Shown in pieces: positions 15,381-23,770 of a DNA stretch of 42,519 bases (its first letter is position 1; the number at the start of each line of letters is the position of its first letter). The stretch is from CAIYRG01 sp964494505 (GTDB lineage Bacteria; Pseudomonadota; Alphaproteobacteria; Micropepsales; Micropepsaceae). Both the position numbers and the translations under genes were made by a program. The notes under the pieces are model-generated. The model saw only the letters and a program-made list of their open reading frames with translations. It was not told the origin of the DNA and did not search any database. Location: positions 1 through 42,519 of the forward strand of contig CAZBRO010000037.1 in NCBI GenBank assembly GCA_964494505.1, written 5' to 3'.

Positions 15381-16151
15381 ATGATGACCGTCCCGCTCGT
15401 TGAGCTTTCGATCCAGGAAAAGAGATTCCACGACAGGCGCGTGCTCGCTGAGATGGCGTTCGATGTGCGTCGTGGTGAGATCGTCAGCCTTGTAGGCCCG
15501 AGTGGTTGCGGCAAGAGCACCCTGCTGCGGATCGTTGCGGGTCTGGATACTGCCTTTCGCGGCGAGGTCCGGGTTCTGGGGGGGCGGCCGCGATTGGGTT
15601 CTGCGCAAGTGGGACTCATCTTCCAGGAGCCGCGTCTGCTGCCTTGGCTTACGGTGGCGGAGAATGTCGGTTTTGTCCTCGGGCGAAAAGGCCGCACGCA
15701 TCCGCTGGTGGGGGACTTGCTGTCCGAAGTTGGTCTGGCGGATTATGCCGATGCCTATCCAAAGCAATTGTCGGGCGGAATGGCGCAGCGCGCCGCGATT
15801 GCACGCGGCCTCTGCACAAGGCCCAGCCTCCTGCTTCTCGATGAGCCCTTCAGCGCGGTCGACGCGTTTACGCGAATGCGTTTGCAGGACCTGCTGCTTG
15901 ATGTTGCCAGCCGCCACGAAACCACGCTGCTGCTGATCACGCACGATATCGGCGAGGCGGTCTATCTCAGCGATCGCATCCTCGTGCTTTCCGGGCGGCC
16001 GGGACGACTTTGCGGCGAGGTTTCGATTGGTAGCCCGCAGCCTCGGGAGCGGCATGGGTTGGAGGCCGCGCGCCGTGAAGCGCAGGTGCTGCATTTGCTC
16101 AATGATGAGAATGGCGTGGTGGAGCAGCGTGCGGTCGTTAATGGGAGATGA
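15381..16151 (+). CDS. ssuB: Sulfonate ABC transporter ATP-binding protein SsuB
   Basis: A 256-residue ATPase driving sulfonate import. All motifs are intact: Walker A GPSGCGKST, Q-loop IFQEPRLLPW, signature LSGGMAQRAAIAR, Walker B LLLLDEPFSAVD and the switch His in LLITHDIGEA. Two adjacent ATGs (15381, 15384) are possible starts. The gene lies five bases after ssuC, and its stop overlaps the ATG of the next small gene (ATGA). Confidence 0.93.
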   Translation: MMTVPLVELSIQEKRFHDRRVLAEMAFDVRRGEIVSLVGPSGCGKSTLLRIVAGLDTAFRGEVRVLGGRPRLGSAQVGLIFQEPRLLPWLTVAENVGFVLGRKGRTHPLVGDLLSEVGLADYADAYPKQLSGGMAQRAAIARGLCTRPSLLLLDEPFSAVDAFTRMRLQDLLLDVASRHETTLLLITHDIGEAVYLSDRILVLSGRPGRLCGEVSIGSPQPRERHGLEAARREAQVLHLLNDENGVVEQRAVVNGR

Positions 16152-16444
16152 GAATGACGCAACAATTGGGCGAAATCATCAGGTTTCCGGATTCGCGCCG
16201 GCGAGCCGCGCCGGCCCCCCCGCCGCGGCCATCTCATTCGCTTCGGTCGAAGGCCTTGCTGCTGGTTCTGTGGGGACCGATGTTGCTGCTTGAGCGGGCG
16301 CTGAGAGCCTGGCCGGCGGAACCAGAAGCGCCTGGTGCGAAGTCGGAAGACGCGCCATACGCCGACACGGCTGCTCCGCGGCGGCCGATCCGCGCCGAGG
16401 ACGCCACATGGCAGAATTTCGACTCCGAATGGAGGATGCCGTGA
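16148..16444 (+). CDS. Small Pro/Arg-rich protein with one hydrophobic segment, coupled to ssuB and ssuE
   Basis: A 98-residue protein I do not recognise. Its ATG overlaps the ssuB stop (ATGA) and its TGA overlaps a GTG start of ssuE (GTGA), so both junctions have the form of translational coupling. This supports a real gene. It has a basic, proline-rich N-terminal third (RRRAAPAPPPRPSHSLR), one hydrophobic stretch of about 18 residues (ALLLVLWGPMLLLERAL) and an acidic, alanine-rich tail ending NFDSEWRMP. It could be a membrane-associated accessory of the SsuABC importer or of the reductase. A second ATG at 16154 is an alternative start. Confidence 0.6.
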   Translation: MRMTQQLGEIIRFPDSRRRAAPAPPPRPSHSLRSKALLLVLWGPMLLLERALRAWPAEPEAPGAKSEDAPYADTAAPRRPIRAEDATWQNFDSEWRMP

Positions 16445-16995
16445 ACGCTATCGGCATTTCCGGCAGCCTGAATTCGCCCTCCCGTGCGGCGGCATTGGCC
16501 GAACATGTGCTGGCGCAATTGTCGGCTGTCCATGGTGCGCGAACCGAAATAATAAAGCTCATCGAGCTGGCTGAAGATTTGGCGCGCTCGTTCGACCAGA
16601 AACATGTCCCCGACGCGATCAGAGGCATTCTTGCGAAATTGGATCGCGCAGATGTTCTCGTGATCGCCAGTCCGATCTACAAAGCGTCATATACCGGTCT
16701 GCTCAAATGTTTCTTCGATCTCATCGATCCCAAACTCTTGACGGGCAAGGTTGCCATTCTCGCCGGAAGCGGCGGAAGTCCGCTTCACGCCATCACGCTG
16801 GAGCATCAATTCCGGCCGCTCGCGAGTTTTTTCCGGATGTGGACCGTGCCCACGACGATCTATGCGCTGGACAATGATTTCGTTCGTATCTCAGACGGAT
16901 ATGAAATCGTTGCGCTGGACGTTCTTTCGCGCATCGCAACAGCTACCAAGGAAGCGATGCTCTTGAAGCGTGCCGATGCTGTCGTTTTGGCGTGA
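16441..16995 (+). CDS. ssuE: NAD(P)H-dependent FMN reductase SsuE
   Basis: A 184-residue flavodoxin-like reductase that supplies FMNH2 to SsuD and probably to the SfnB/DszC-like enzyme. The nucleotide-binding start AIGISGSLNSPSRAAAL, the segment DVLVIASPIYKASYTGLLKCFFDL and ILAGSGGSPLHAI identify the SsuE/MsuE family, in which the Y-K-A-S-Y-T-G segment is characteristic. The GTG start at 16441 overlaps the preceding stop (GTGA). ATGs at 16408 and 16429 would add 11 or 4 residues that do not match the family. It is the last gene of the P3 operon. Confidence 0.9.
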   Translation: MNAIGISGSLNSPSRAAALAEHVLAQLSAVHGARTEIIKLIELAEDLARSFDQKHVPDAIRGILAKLDRADVLVIASPIYKASYTGLLKCFFDLIDPKLLTGKVAILAGSGGSPLHAITLEHQFRPLASFFRMWTVPTTIYALDNDFVRISDGYEIVALDVLSRIATATKEAMLLKRADAVVLA

Positions 16996-17026
16996 TGAAT
17001 GATGGTGATTTGCGCATAACGGACAA

Positions 17027-17043
17027 GGAATTCGCAGAATTCC
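17027..17043. other. Short inverted repeat downstream of ssuE
   Basis: GGAATTC-GCA-GAATTCC is a perfect 7-base inverted repeat 31 bases after the ssuE stop. It is A+T-rich with no T tract, so it is a weak terminator at best. It could instead be an operator site for the gene at 17243. Nothing else is evident between 16996 and 17242. Confidence 0.3.
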
Positions 17044-17242
17044 ATTGACACATCCACATCCGATCAGCCAGTCCCCTTTCCTCTTCACCGATGACATCTG
17101 TGTAAATCGCTGTCGTTTGCGCCTAGTTGCGCGCGCCATTATCGTCCCCGACAGCCGGAAATAATTTGCTACGCGTGCCCGGATCTGCGGTTAGCATACT
17201 GGCGGGCCCCCGAAACCTCGGGCTTGCACAAGGAGCATCGTC

Positions 17243-18166
17243 ATGCGGTTGGTGATCGTGGGCGCCGGCGGTACGGGCGGCTATTTCGGCGCCAAGCTCG
17301 CCAAAGCGGGCACGGACGTGACCTTCCTTGCGCGCGGTGCGCATCTTAAGGCCATACGGGAGCATGGCATCCGAATCCGTTCGCGTGCGGAGGGCGAGTG
17401 GGGCGCCGACGTGCGCGCGGTCGAGTCCCTTTCGCGCGAGCCGCCGGCCGACTTCGTGCTCTTCTGCGTCAAGTCCTTCGATACCGAAAGCGCGGCCGAG
17501 GAACTTCGGCCGGTGATCGCAGCAGGCACGGGCGTGCTCTCGCTCCAGAACGGTGTCGACAACGAGGACAAGATCGCGCGGATTCTTGGGCCAGGTCACG
17601 TGCTCGGCGGCGTCGCCTATGTATTTTCGCACATCGAAGCGCCAGGCGTGATCGCTCATCACCAGCTCGGGCGCATCGTGTTCGGCGAACTGGATGGAGA
17701 CCCGTCCGTCCGCGCGCGCGGATTTGCGGAAGCCTGCGCGCGCGCCGCCATTCCGGTCGAGATCGCAGCCAACATCCGGAAAGTGCTGTGGGAAAAATAT
17801 CTCTCCATCGCGCCGATCTCGGGCGCAACATCGCTGACGCGGCTGCCGGTCAAATTCATCCGCGAGATTCCCGAAACCCGCCGCCTCTGGCAGATGCAGG
17901 TCGACGAGCTGCTCGCGATCGCGGACGCGGAGGGCGCGGGGCTCGACCCCGATATGCGCGAACGCTGCGCCCGTTTTCTCGATTCGCTTGCGCCGGGCAA
18001 TTACTCGTCCCTCTATCAGGATCTGGCGCAAGGCAAGCGGCTGGAGCTCGATGCATTGCATGGATATGGGATCAAGCGGGGGGAACACCATGGCATACCG
18101 ACGCCTGTGCTGTTCGCGGTCTATGCGGCGCTGAAGCCCTATATCGACGGAAAGCCGGTATTCTGA
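17243..18166 (+). CDS. panE: 2-dehydropantoate 2-reductase family protein (PanE/ApbA)
   Basis: A 307-residue NADPH-dependent reductase of the ketopantoate reductase family, which makes pantoate for coenzyme A. It has the N-terminal Rossmann motif IVGAGGTGGYFG (5-16), VLFCVKSFDTE, SLQNGVDNED, the catalytic-Lys region VLWEKYLSIAPI and the C-terminal SSLYQDLAQGKRLELDAL with the conserved Glu. Length is normal. The family contains several paralogues acting on other 2-oxo acids, so the exact substrate is not certain. It stands alone between the sulfur cluster and the convergent dcd gene. Confidence 0.85.
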   Translation: MRLVIVGAGGTGGYFGAKLAKAGTDVTFLARGAHLKAIREHGIRIRSRAEGEWGADVRAVESLSREPPADFVLFCVKSFDTESAAEELRPVIAAGTGVLSLQNGVDNEDKIARILGPGHVLGGVAYVFSHIEAPGVIAHHQLGRIVFGELDGDPSVRARGFAEACARAAIPVEIAANIRKVLWEKYLSIAPISGATSLTRLPVKFIREIPETRRLWQMQVDELLAIADAEGAGLDPDMRERCARFLDSLAPGNYSSLYQDLAQGKRLELDALHGYGIKRGEHHGIPTPVLFAVYAALKPYIDGKPVF

Positions 18167-18389
18167 GCGTCGCCTGACACGCGAAGGCGGCCGATCCTGC
18201 CGCCGATTCCTCGGGTGGACCTGACCGCCCTGCGCATGCCCCCTCGTGTGAGGCTCGCGCACCTTCGCCCCCGACAGGTGCGCGACGGAAACCTTTGCGC
18301 GAAGCCGTACCCTTTGCAATTGGGATTCGCGCCGCCGTGCCTTTACGCGACACTCCTGTGGAGGAAATGCCACACCCCCGCGCGAGCCG

Positions 18390-19562
18390 TCAGGGCAGTC
18401 GGAAGTGTTTCGACAGCTTCAATCCCTGGCGCTGATAATTCGAGCCCAACGCGCTGCCGTAAACCTGCGGCGGCGTATCGGTCAGGCGCTCGAACACGAG
18501 CCGCCCGATGGTCTGCCCGTGCTCCAGCACGAACGGCACTTCGCGCGAACGTACTTCGAGAACCGCGCGCGCGCCGCGGCCGTGGCCCGCTTCGTGGCCG
18601 AAACCAGGATCGAAAAAGCCCGCATAATGCACCCGGAATTCGCCGACCAGGGGATTGAACGGCATCATTTCGGCGGCGAAATCGGGCGGAATGGACACCG
18701 CTTCGCGAGAGGCGAGGATGTAGAACTCATCGGGGTCCAGAATGATGCTCGTTCCCTTGCGCGCATAGACCGGATCCCAGAAATCGAGCGGATCGTAGCC
18801 TCCGCGCACATCCACATCGATGACGCCCGCGTGCCGCCGCGCCCGCCAGCCGACTTGGCGGGTCAGCGGCTCGCCGGCGAGATCGACCGAAAGCGCAAGG
18901 CCCCCTTCGATGTCGGCCGGTCCGTCCACCAGCCCCACATCCTCGTGCAGCCGTTTCAATTGCGTGTCGGTGAATTGCGGCGAGCCATGACGCAGACGAA
19001 GCTGGTTCAGCCGCGAGCCTTTGCGCACCAGCAGCGGGAAGGTGCGGGGCGATATCTCCGCATAGAGCGGCCCGTGATAACCATCTTCGACACGGTCGAA
19101 GGACTGCGCGTGATCGGTTATCAGCCGGGTGAAGACGTCGAGCCGCCCCGTCGAACTCTTGGGATTGGCGACGCCCGATACACGGAACGACAGCTCCAGC
19201 CGTTCCAGTAGCGGTACGAGATAGACGCAACCCGTTTCCAGGACCGCGCCGGCTTTGAGATCGATTTCGTGGATCGCCATCTCGGCGAGCTTGTCGGCGA
19301 CGCGTGCCCCGCGGCCGGGCAGGAAGCTTGCGCGGACGCGATAGGCGTTGCCACCGAGCCGCAAATCGACGCTTGCGGGCTGGATCTGCTCGTCCGTGAT
19401 CTCATCGGCGGCGAGCACCTCCCGCCGCGCCCGGATCAGCCGCCGCAGCACATGGGAGGGAAGAATGCCCGTCGAATGCCTTCCATAGGGACCTTCGCTC
19501 GCGGTCTCGCGAGGGAGTTCGTGGAAGGGGAGGCCGGCGGAATCGGTCATCGTCTTGGCCAT
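18390..19562 (-). CDS. dcd: dCTP deaminase, double-length form
   Basis: Deaminates dCTP to dUTP for dTMP synthesis. At 390 residues it is about twice the length of the usual bacterial enzyme (about 190). The N-terminal half holds IQPASVDLRLGGNAYRV and GVANPKSSTGRLDVFTRLI. The C-terminal half holds a second trimeric dUTPase-like domain with IDVDVRGGYDPLDFWDPV, FGHEAGHGRGARAVLEVRS and LEHGQTIGRLVFERL. This duplicated architecture is known from alphaproteobacteria, which supports the taxonomic guess. The ATG at 19562 is followed by a second possible start (MTDSAG) at 19550. Confidence 0.9.
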   Translation of the reverse strand: MAKTMTDSAGLPFHELPRETASEGPYGRHSTGILPSHVLRRLIRARREVLAADEITDEQIQPASVDLRLGGNAYRVRASFLPGRGARVADKLAEMAIHEIDLKAGAVLETGCVYLVPLLERLELSFRVSGVANPKSSTGRLDVFTRLITDHAQSFDRVEDGYHGPLYAEISPRTFPLLVRKGSRLNQLRLRHGSPQFTDTQLKRLHEDVGLVDGPADIEGGLALSVDLAGEPLTRQVGWRARRHAGVIDVDVRGGYDPLDFWDPVYARKGTSIILDPDEFYILASREAVSIPPDFAAEMMPFNPLVGEFRVHYAGFFDPGFGHEAGHGRGARAVLEVRSREVPFVLEHGQTIGRLVFERLTDTPPQVYGSALGSNYQRQGLKLSKHFRLP

Positions 19563-19632
19563 GGCCCCTTCTTAGACGGAGGCGGGCTTTTCTCGTAGCC
19601 GGGAACGGTACAATCCCAAGGAATTTCCACCT

Positions 19633-20073
19633 TCACCGCTGCGGTTGCGATTGCTCGATGCTCCAGCCGGCAACCTCCTTGATCGATTCGGCGTCGACCT
19701 TCTGGCCGTTCGGGAGCGTAAGGACGCCTTTTCCGGGAAAATCGCCCTCGAAATTGGCGCCGTCGGAGAGGCTGATCCGTCCATGGCCCATGAGTTCGCC
19801 ATTCTTGAACGTACCCTCGTCGCGCCCGACGAGCTTCCCGTTGAGGTACCAGGCGAGCGTGCCTGCGCCGCTGACGAGCCCGTCCTCGCAGGCCCCCATC
19901 CAGGCGATGCTTTCCCCCGGAGAGGGGTCGGGATTGGCGGCCCAGCAATTGCTCGCCGTGTCCTTGATCCAATGCGGATCGTTGCCGGAGAGATCGGCGA
20001 TCGCGCTCGATGCGGGCGCGGACAAAAGCAGCAGCAGGGCAGATGCGGCAATGGCGGCGTTCGGACCTCTCAT
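19633..20073 (-). CDS. Exported MORN-repeat protein
   Basis: A 146-residue exported protein with a signal peptide (ALLLLLSAPASSA) and two to three MORN-type repeats in the C-terminal half: GTFKNGELMGHGRISL, GANFEGDFPGKGVLTL. The mature N-terminus has two Cys (NCWAANP, GACEDG) that may form a disulfide. MORN repeats make a beta-ladder often used for lipid or protein binding. The start at 20073 overlaps the stop of the upstream gene (ATGA), so the two are coupled. Confidence 0.75.
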   Translation of the reverse strand: MRGPNAAIAASALLLLLSAPASSAIADLSGNDPHWIKDTASNCWAANPDPSPGESIAWMGACEDGLVSGAGTLAWYLNGKLVGRDEGTFKNGELMGHGRISLSDGANFEGDFPGKGVLTLPNGQKVDAESIKEVAGWSIEQSQPQR

Positions 20074-20480
20074 TGCTGGTACCTCGCGGGTGAATATTCG
20101 TCCTCGGGACCGGGACACACGCTGATGCGCTGACCGGCATCGGAGCCGCAGGATGCGATGCCGTGCTTCGCCGTTTCCGCGTCCCATTTATAGCTCGCAA
20201 GGTTCGGATTGGCCGCAATCGAGGGGGCGCCCATCCCGCCATTTTCGCAAAGCGCGAGGCTTTGTCCGGCGCAATATCGCTCGAGCGCCCGGAAGCTGCA
20301 TTCGCGCCGCGTCGCCTCGCACCGGCTGCGGCAGACCTGCGATCTGAGAAGCAGGAACTGGCGGTGGCTTTCTTCCGCGCTCGGTCCCTCCTGTGCCGGC
20401 CGGACGCCCTGCGCTTGTGCGAGGGCGGCGAAGGCCCAGACCATGGCAAGGCCCCAAAGGCTTGCGCGCAACGCGATCAT
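20070..20480 (-). CDS. Small exported Cys-rich protein
   Basis: A 136-residue exported protein with a signal peptide (LWGLAMVWAFAALAQAQG) and seven Cys in the mature part, several in VCRSRCEATRRECSF, ERYCAGQSLALCENG and ASCGSDAG. This spacing suggests disulfides in the periplasm. I do not recognise the family. It is translationally coupled (ATGA) to the MORN-repeat gene, suggesting that the two products work together. The start at 20480 was chosen for its signal peptide; longer upstream readings look non-coding. Confidence 0.6.
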   Translation of the reverse strand: MIALRASLWGLAMVWAFAALAQAQGVRPAQEGPSAEESHRQFLLLRSQVCRSRCEATRRECSFRALERYCAGQSLALCENGGMGAPSIAANPNLASYKWDAETAKHGIASCGSDAGQRISVCPGPEDEYSPARYQQ

Positions 20481-20918
20481 GGCTCGATACCCTGGAAATT
20501 GCGGAAAGCGGCAGGCCCCGGTCCCGCGCCCGCGGAACGGGTGCGGAGATTCGCATGTGAACCATGGCGGGTCGAGGGGCAGGGGAGCCGGAAGACGCGT
20601 GTACCCCCCCTCCCCCTGTTTTCGGGAAGGCGTTCTGCATTTTCCCAGGAATCCCGCGGGTTTCTGCACGGATCGAGCAGCGTTATAGGGGGCGGATTCC
20701 GGTGCGATAAAGGTGCAATAAAGGACCGGCACCGGTGCCCCGGGCCCTGTTCCAACCCCATTTGGCGCGCTCCCTGCGGATAGTCCTTCGCTTCCCAATC
20801 GGCCTTCCCATATCGGCATTGCCTGGATGATATGGGCGCCCGGAACAGGGAAAAGAAGTCCGCTCCGGGCGCGCCCATACCTTGCGGTCACGGCCAAATC
20901 GAGGATTCCCGGATCGCC
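20481..20918. other. 438-base intergenic region with no gene seen
   Basis: I find no convincing gene here. It contains an imperfect 11-base direct repeat (GGTGCGATAAA at 20701, GGTGCAATAAA at 20712), the perfect palindrome GGCACCGGTGCC (20728-20739) and C-rich runs. Promoters for the Cys-rich/MORN pair on the minus strand should lie here, but no strong -35/-10 pair was found. Confidence 0.5.
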
Positions 20919-21071
20919 TCATTCCGTCTGCGGCCGGGTCAGTTCGCCCCGTTCGCTGGCGTAATAGCGATTGTTGATCAGAATGCCGGCAAGTCCTCCG
21001 AGGATGCAGAAGAGGACAAAGAAAATGATCGGACCGAGTCTTATGCCGGCCTGGCGTCTTTTCTTCTTCAT
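20919..21071 (-). CDS. Small single-helix membrane protein
   Basis: A 50-residue protein with a basic start (MKKKRRQAGIRLG), one transmembrane helix (PIIFFVLFCILGGLAGILI) and a short polar C-terminus. The start at 21071 was chosen because the 23 residues before it in the same frame do not look coding. It lies 65 bases downstream of the ZnuD-like receptor on the same strand. Its function is unknown. Confidence 0.6.
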   Translation of the reverse strand: MKKKRRQAGIRLGPIIFFVLFCILGGLAGILINNRYYASERGELTRPQTE

Positions 21072-21136
21072 GGCTTCACGTCCTGTCCGCGCACAACCGG
21101 CGAACACGCCCGCTGTGCGTAAGATGGGAGAGGGGT

Positions 21137-23125
21137 TCAAAACGCGTAGCGCGCCACCAGGCGCAGATCGCGTCCCGGTAGCTCCACGACATCGTGGTTA
21201 AGTGCCGACACGTTGCGCTCGCGGCTGTCGGTGAGGTTTCGTCCGATCACGGATAAAGCAACGCCGGATAGCGAACCTTCGAGTCGCCAGGTCACGTCGG
21301 CGTCGAGCGATACGTAGCCGTCTGTCGGCGTCAGTGTTGCGCCCGGATGATTCTGCTTACCCGTGTAGAAAAGGTGCAGGTCCGCATCGACTGCGTTGCT
21401 CTGCCAGCCTACCCCGCCGCCAATATGATAGGGCGGAATCAGCGGCACATCGCCGCCCGTGGTGAGCGTCGCGCGCACATAGTCGGCCATCATGTCGCCG
21501 ACGATGGTGCCGCCGGGCAGATCGAAGAGCGCCGTCGCGGCCTTGCCTTCAATGCCCCAGAAGCGTGCACCGCCCTGCACGTAGAAGAGCTGCTTGTAAT
21601 CGCCGGGTCCGGGGAAGCCGCAATTGCCATCCTCGTCGCAGGTGTTGCCGGTCAATTCGCCGTGGATGTATTTGCCGAAGCTGACGCCCCACAGCGAGCC
21701 TTCGAAAACGACGTTGGAGGCGTGGAGGCGCACTGTGCCTTCGATCGAGTTCGCCCGCTCGATATCGAGGTTGGGATTGCCGGTCTCGAACGTGTCCGGC
21801 CCATCGTGCGGACCGTGGGCGAAAAGCTCCACGACATTGGGCGCGCGTGCCGCGCTTGAGAGCGTCAGCCCGAAGGTCAGACTGTCGTTCGGTACGTAAA
21901 CGATTCCCGCCGAACCGCTGACCGGCGTGAAGGTGCGCCTGGTTGGCACGAGAGAGGCAGGTGTGCCCTTGATGTCGGACTGCTCGACGCGCGCGCCGAT
22001 TTGGAATTTGAAGGTGTCCGTCACCGGCAGTTCGGTGAAGGCGAACGCCGCTTCCGAAGTGGTCAAGGTCGGAAACAGGAAATTCAGGGCATCGCCAAGC
22101 GCGGAAAAGTCGCGCCGCTGTACCTGAAAGCCGAGCGCGGATGACGAGAAGGGCCCGATCTGACCGAAGATTCCTTCGGCGCGCGAGTCCCATTCCTTGT
22201 CCTTGAAGGTGTCGGCGACCGCTCCGTCCGGATTGATCTCGTCATGCGAATAATCGCCATAACCGCCGGTCACGGTCAGGGTCTTGAAGGCACCTTCATC
22301 GATGTCGAACGACGAGCCGACGAGTTCCTTCGTCTGTCTCATCTTGATGTGCGTGATGTCGCTCGGGATGCCGTATGTGGCGTCGTAATGGATGAGTGCC
22401 GCGCCAATCCGGCTGCCGCCCCAGAAATAGGAACTGCCGATCGAGCCGCCATCGCCGCGGAACCAGGAATTCGTCTGCGTGCCGTCCGGTGTGTCGTAAT
22501 CGCCGGTGCTGCGCATATACCCGTCGGCATGGAAGGCGAATTGGCCCACCGCCCCGTCGAACAAGGCCGAACCGTCGCCCGCCTTGTTCACGGTCCCATA
22601 GGAGCCCGAGAATTCGCCCCCGAAAGGTTCTCCGGGAAGCATCATCGGAATGCGATTGTTCAGCGCGTTGACCACGCCGCCGATGGCCTGGCTGCCGTAG
22701 CGCACGGTCGCAGCACCCCGGACCACTTCGATCTTCTCGGTGCCCAAGGGTCCGGTTGGAACCGCATGGTCGGGCCCGATATCGGACACGTCGAAGGTGC
22801 CGATACCGTCTTCCAGAATGCGCACACGACTCGCGTCGAATCCGCGGATGATCGGACGGCTCGCGCCACTGGCAAAGGTCGTAGCCGAGATGCCGGGAAG
22901 GTCCGCCAGCGCATCGGCGATATTCGCACCCCCCGATTTCAGGATGGTGTCGCGGTCGACCTGGGCGACCGGTGTTGCAAGCTGATTGGGATCGGTCGTT
23001 AAAGGCGATGCGGTGACGACGACCTGCTCGGGAGCCCCGGCAGGAGCCTGTCCCGCAAGGGCAGCGGGCTGCAAAGCAAGGAAACTTGCGCCGGCCAAGG
23101 CGGCGGAAAGAACACGGAAAGTCAT
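21137..23125 (-). CDS. ZnuD-like TonB-dependent metal receptor
   Basis: A 662-residue outer-membrane receptor with a signal peptide (ending PAALAGQ), TonB-box region PEQVVVTASP, a plug domain (GASRPIIRGFDASRVRILED, GPDHAVPTGPLGTEKIEVVRG, YGSQAIGGVVN) and a barrel ending in ARYAF. The plug wording GASRPIIRG...DHAV...IGGVVN and the barrel segment ELFAHGPHDGPDTFETGNPNL, rich in His, are typical of ZnuD-type zinc receptors. A Cys pair in a loop (TCDEDGNCGFPG) may help capture metal. The upstream DUF2946-like gene, whose products are often found with metal receptors, supports zinc or copper as the ligand. No clear Zur box was seen. Confidence 0.85.
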   Translation of the reverse strand: MTFRVLSAALAGASFLALQPAALAGQAPAGAPEQVVVTASPLTTDPNQLATPVAQVDRDTILKSGGANIADALADLPGISATTFASGASRPIIRGFDASRVRILEDGIGTFDVSDIGPDHAVPTGPLGTEKIEVVRGAATVRYGSQAIGGVVNALNNRIPMMLPGEPFGGEFSGSYGTVNKAGDGSALFDGAVGQFAFHADGYMRSTGDYDTPDGTQTNSWFRGDGGSIGSSYFWGGSRIGAALIHYDATYGIPSDITHIKMRQTKELVGSSFDIDEGAFKTLTVTGGYGDYSHDEINPDGAVADTFKDKEWDSRAEGIFGQIGPFSSSALGFQVQRRDFSALGDALNFLFPTLTTSEAAFAFTELPVTDTFKFQIGARVEQSDIKGTPASLVPTRRTFTPVSGSAGIVYVPNDSLTFGLTLSSAARAPNVVELFAHGPHDGPDTFETGNPNLDIERANSIEGTVRLHASNVVFEGSLWGVSFGKYIHGELTGNTCDEDGNCGFPGPGDYKQLFYVQGGARFWGIEGKAATALFDLPGGTIVGDMMADYVRATLTTGGDVPLIPPYHIGGGVGWQSNAVDADLHLFYTGKQNHPGATLTPTDGYVSLDADVTWRLEGSLSGVALSVIGRNLTDSRERNVSALNHDVVELPGRDLRLVARYAF

Positions 23126-23247
23126 ATGACCAACTCCATGAAATGCGGTGGTTCGAGCCGGGACGCGTGTGCAACGCGCGCTGTGCCGGACTCGAAATCG
23201 ACGAATCCGGGCGAGCCGGTCCGTCAGCCGATTGCGATGGGAAGGAG

Positions 23248-23703
23248 TTAGTCTTGAGGAGGCGCGCGGCCTTGCCAGCTATGGGAAACGGCAAGGAGCT
23301 GAGGCAGTACGTCCTTGAAGACAATGAAATGAACGCTGACCCAGGCCGGAATGTAGGCAAGGACGGCCGCGCTGTGTACGAATTGGCCGGAATGCGCGAA
23401 CGCCTGGCAGAGCGCGCAATTCGACGGATCGTCGCTGCCCGCGAACGGGTCGCGCGGCGCATGCGTTTTGCTGCCGCCGGGGCTTGTCACGATGACGGGG
23501 AAGTCGTCGCTTAACGCGGCGATGCCCGCAACGCGGGCAATGCCGGCCGTCCCATGATGGATATGCGTCTGGACGACCAGGCTTTGAATGGCCAACGCCA
23601 CGAAGGCCAGTAGCGTAAATGCGAGGCGCGGCCACGCCGGCAACGGCAAGGCGCGCGGGCGAGCACGCCGGAACATCCGTCTGCTGTGGCGGTTGTCGTT
23701 CAT
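23248..23703 (-). CDS. DUF2946-like membrane protein with CxxC and His motifs
   Basis: A 151-residue protein. A basic N-terminal region is followed by one helix (LAFTLLAFVALAIQSLVVQ), then THIHHG, the diagnostic NCALCQAFAHSGQFVH and a second hydrophobic segment (VLAYIPAWVSVHFIVF). The ALCQ motif with flanking His is typical of DUF2946 proteins, which often sit next to copper or zinc receptors and are thought to handle metal. It lies 122 bases upstream of the ZnuD-like gene on the same strand and is probably co-transcribed with it. Confidence 0.65.
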   Translation of the reverse strand: MNDNRHSRRMFRRARPRALPLPAWPRLAFTLLAFVALAIQSLVVQTHIHHGTAGIARVAGIAALSDDFPVIVTSPGGSKTHAPRDPFAGSDDPSNCALCQAFAHSGQFVHSAAVLAYIPAWVSVHFIVFKDVLPQLLAVSHSWQGRAPPQD

Positions 23704-23770
23704 CCCTGCCGTATCGGCCTCGCTCCTCCGGGATTCACACTAACCCCAAGCAAAACCGTTTTCCAGCCGG

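Noticed and set aside
18390..19562. Double-length dCTP deaminase as a novel fusion
   Set aside because: A duplicated-domain dCTP deaminase is a known alphaproteobacterial form, so it is useful for taxonomy but not new.
20481..20918. A tRNA or small RNA gene in the 438-base gap
   Set aside because: No T-loop consensus with a matching acceptor stem was found on either strand; short palindromes alone are not enough.
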